Assembly: GCA_937896505.1 (NCBI GenBank)
Contig: CALBNP010000098.1
Location: 1-40,764, forward strand
DNA length: 40,764 bases
Direction of reading: 5' to 3'
Source of the DNA: an uncultured Bacteroidales bacterium
GTDB taxonomy: Bacteria > Bacteroidota > Bacteroidia > Bacteroidales > F082
Numbering within the stretch: the stretch's first letter is position 1; each line of letters opens with the position of its first letter. Positions 39,009 to 40,764 of the stretch are shown here, one piece after another. Made by a program: the position numbers and the translations under genes. The notes below the pieces were generated by a model, which was not told where the DNA came from, did not search any database, and saw only the letters and a list, made by a program, of their open reading frames with translations.

Positions 39009-39121
39009 AAAAAGCCTATGTCATACCGACGAAGGAGTGTATCTATAGGCTTTTTGAAAGGTGAAACAAATAGCAATAGATTCTCTCCCTTTGGTCGGAA
39101 TGACATTGTTATTTGTTTCAT
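39009..39121. repeat. Double-hairpin dispersed element, copy 2 (likely terminator)
   Basis: This is the same element as 29293-29406. Hairpin A is AAAAAGCCTAT / ATAGGCTTTTT (39009-39055). Hairpin B is GTGAAACAAATAGCAAT (39061-39077) against ATTGTTATTTGTTTCAT (39105-39121). One stem difference between copies (A to G) is compatible with pairing through a G-U wobble. It lies 12 nt after the TonB-receptor stop. Confidence 0.85.
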
Positions 39122-39140
39122 CTAAGTCGAAATAGATTTA

Positions 39141-39169
39141 AAAAAAGCGAGGTTTTGCCTCGCTTTTTT
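39141..39169. terminator. Bidirectional terminator between TonB receptor and M24 peptidase genes
   Basis: AAAAAAGCGAGG (39141-39152) pairs perfectly with CCTCGCTTTTTT (39158-39169), loop TTTTG. It lies between convergent genes. Confidence 0.85.
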
Positions 39170-39190
39170 CGTATGTGAAAAGTGTTGGAA

Positions 39191-40612
39191 TCAATATAAT
39201 CCGCTCATTTTGATCCATTCGCGACCTTGGGCGCACATGTCTTCCACTTCGCTGACGGTCTTTGGGATGGGTCTGCCAAGGATGCGGCAGCCATCGTTGG
39301 TGATGAGCAGGTCGTCTTCGATGCGGATGCCACCAAAGTCTTTGTAGGTTTCCAGCTTGTTGTAGTTGATGAAATCCTTGTGCTTGCCTTCGGCTTTCCA
39401 GATGTCGATAAGGGTAGGAATGAAGTAGATGCCTGGTTCATCGGTGACCACGAAGCCTGGTTTCAAGGTCTTGCCGCAACGCAGGCAACTGAAGCCTTGC
39501 TTGGTGGAACGTGGTGTGATGTCGTCGTAGCCGACGTAGGTCTCGCCGAGGCCTTCCATGTCGTGCACGTCCATGCCGAGCATGTGACCGAGGCCGTGAG
39601 GCATGAAGAGGAAGTGAGCACCCGCCATCAGGGCTTCTTCGGTGTCGCCTTTCATCAGGCCGACGCCTTTCAGTCCATCAATCAAGGTGCGGCAGGCGAG
39701 GGTGTGCATCTCCATGTAAGGCATGTAGGGACGGGTGTTGGCAGCCACTTCCTGGTTGGCTTTCAGCACGATTTCGTAAATCTCGCGTTGGCGTTGGTTG
39801 AACTTGCCACCGACAGGCGTGGTGCGGGTGAAGTCGGAAGCATAGTAGTTCTCGGTTTCGGCACCGGCATCGCAAACCATCATGCGGCCTTCTTTAAGCA
39901 CGTTGTGGTGACCGTGGTTGTGCAAGGTCTGTCCGTCAACACTGAGGATGACAGGGAACGAGACGGGACCGCCGCCCGAAAGCGAGAGACCTTCCACTAC
40001 GCCGACGATTTCTTGTTCTACCATGCCCGGCTTGCACATCTTCATGGCTGTGGTGTGCATGTAGTAGGCGGTGTTGGCAGCGCGTTCCATCTCGGCGATT
40101 TCGAGTTCTCTTTTCACTTCGCGCATCGCGATGACGGCCTTGATGAGTTCCAGACTGACAAAGCTGGAAACATTATTTACGTTCACATTCAGCCAGTTGG
40201 CGCATTGAATCTGGGTGTCGCCACGATAGGTAGGCAGCATGTGGATTTTGCGTCCTTTGGCGATGGTTTGCTGGAGGTATTCGCCAAAATGGTTGAAGTC
40301 GCGGCAATCGGTGATGCCGATCTGTTCGCCTTGTTCCTTCAACGAAGGCAGTGGACCGCACCAAATCACGTCGTCGATAGTTACATCAACGCCGAAAAGG
40401 ATTTCATCGCCTGTCTCGAAGTCGATGACGCCGACCATATCGGGATGATTCAGCCCGAAGAAGTAGGAGAAGTTGCTGTCCTGACGGTAGATATAGGTGT
40501 TGTCAGGGTAGTTGAAAGGAGCTTCGTTGTTGGCAGGGAAGAAAGCCAAACCGCTCTTTATCATTTGCTTAAGTGTGGCGCGACGGCCAGAATAAACGTC
40601 TTTTGTAAACAT
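39191..40612 (-). CDS. pepP: M24-family Xaa-Pro aminopeptidase (aminopeptidase P)
   Basis: A 473-residue cytoplasmic metalloenzyme that removes an N-terminal residue linked to proline. It has an N-terminal creatinase-like domain (about 1-165) and a pita-bread catalytic domain with di-metal ligands D248 (VCDAGAE), D260 (ASDFTRT), H343 (PHGLGHMLG), E392 (VTDEPGIYF) and E432 (GGIRIEDDLL). All five are present. It follows another M24-type gene on the same strand (40653 onward) but has its own -7 element, TATATTTG at 40644-40651. Confidence 0.93.
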   Translation of the reverse strand: MFTKDVYSGRRATLKQMIKSGLAFFPANNEAPFNYPDNTYIYRQDSNFSYFFGLNHPDMVGVIDFETGDEILFGVDVTIDDVIWCGPLPSLKEQGEQIGITDCRDFNHFGEYLQQTIAKGRKIHMLPTYRGDTQIQCANWLNVNVNNVSSFVSLELIKAVIAMREVKRELEIAEMERAANTAYYMHTTAMKMCKPGMVEQEIVGVVEGLSLSGGGPVSFPVILSVDGQTLHNHGHHNVLKEGRMMVCDAGAETENYYASDFTRTTPVGGKFNQRQREIYEIVLKANQEVAANTRPYMPYMEMHTLACRTLIDGLKGVGLMKGDTEEALMAGAHFLFMPHGLGHMLGMDVHDMEGLGETYVGYDDITPRSTKQGFSCLRCGKTLKPGFVVTDEPGIYFIPTLIDIWKAEGKHKDFINYNKLETYKDFGGIRIEDDLLITNDGCRILGRPIPKTVSEVEDMCAQGREWIKMSGLY

Positions 40613-40643
40613 ATCGTTCGTATTTGTTGTTTCAATTAGATTG

Positions 40644-40651
40644 CAAATATA
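40644..40651 (-). promoter_or_regulatory. -7 promoter element of the M24 peptidase gene
   Basis: Minus-strand TATATTTG, an exact TAnnTTTG match, 31 nt before the ATG at 40612 and just after the stop of the upstream gene. Confidence 0.55.
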
Positions 40652-40652
40652 G

Positions 40653-40764
40653 TTATTTATTCATTGCCGCCTCAATCTCCTCAATTTCAATCGGCAAGCC
40701 TTCAAATAGGTTGACGGGTTCGCCTTCGGTGATGAGCAAGTCGTTTTCAATGCGGATGCCGATG
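40653..40764 (-). CDS. 3' end of a second M24-family peptidase gene, cut by window edge
   Basis: The minus-strand frame ends at TAA 40655..40653 and encodes at least 36 residues beginning IGIRIENDLLITEG, then EPVNLFEGLPIEIEEIEAAMNK. The start matches the final metal-ligand strand of the next gene (GGIRIEDDLLITNDG), including the ligand Glu, so this is very likely a tandem paralogue of the aminopeptidase P gene, with a different C-terminus. Confidence 0.7.
   Translation of the reverse strand, partial: IGIRIENDLLITEGEPVNLFEGLPIEIEEIEAAMNK

Noticed and set aside
39227..40639. Plus-strand 470-codon frame
   Set aside because: It mirrors the M24 peptidase, whose five metal ligands are all present on the minus strand.

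Overview
This window reads as a chromosomal segment of a member of the Bacteroidota, most likely order Bacteroidales. The signs are family content (type IX secretion PorZ, GldH, DUF4837, a UpxY/NusG-like antiterminator, a TonB-dependent receptor with an N-terminal carboxypeptidase-regulatory-like domain), a tRNA without an encoded CCA end, and many gene starts preceded by the Bacteroidota -7 motif TAnnTTTG rather than a sigma70 -10 box. A B12-dependent ribonucleotide reductase fits an anaerobe.

Layout. (1) 1-4.75 kb: an accessory block on the minus strand with a large single-chain type IIG-like restriction-modification enzyme, a small or frameshifted ORF and an uncharacterised protein. (2) 4.75-5.94 kb: a gene-free stretch holding nested direct repeats, hairpins and a divergent tandem array with 41/42-nt period. 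(3) 5.9-14.7 kb: uridine kinase, an FMN-binding/CxxxCP membrane electron-transfer protein, a small outer-membrane barrel protein, an operon of acidic coiled-coil protein, M28 peptidase and RsmI, then thymidine kinase, CvpA and an M64 peptidase. (4) 14.7-18.1 kb: tRNA-Arg(CCU), PorZ, RecO. (5) 18.1-23.4 kb: a five-gene minus-strand operon, gldH - wza-like - wzc-like - nusG-like - coiled-coil membrane protein. (6) 23.5-29.3 kb: cell-elongation and wall genes (PBP2, RodA, LysM transglycosylase, DUF4837 lipoprotein). (7) 29.3-33.3 kb: small lipoprotein, orphan HSDR_N-like nuclease-fold protein, class II ribonucleotide reductase. (8) 33.3-36 kb: a four-gene operon of reduced SlyD/FKBP, GtrA, exosortase and ROK kinase. 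(9) 36-40.8 kb: rpmB, TonB receptor, and two adjacent M24 aminopeptidase genes, the second cut by the window edge.

The strongest candidate for something unusual is the restriction-modification protein. Between the two halves of its adenine-methyltransferase core (after DPACGSG, before NPPY) it carries about 215 extra residues that look like an HUH/Y1 (IS200/RAYT-type) transposase domain, with the HxH pair and a candidate catalytic tyrosine kept. Other points of note are the helically phased 41/42-nt array, a two-copy double-hairpin element related to widespread REP-like repeats, an acidic protein whose coding sequence has absorbed several dispersed repeat types, and a SlyD-like isomerase that lacks the insert-in-flap domain. 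All family calls are by eye; no database searches were run.
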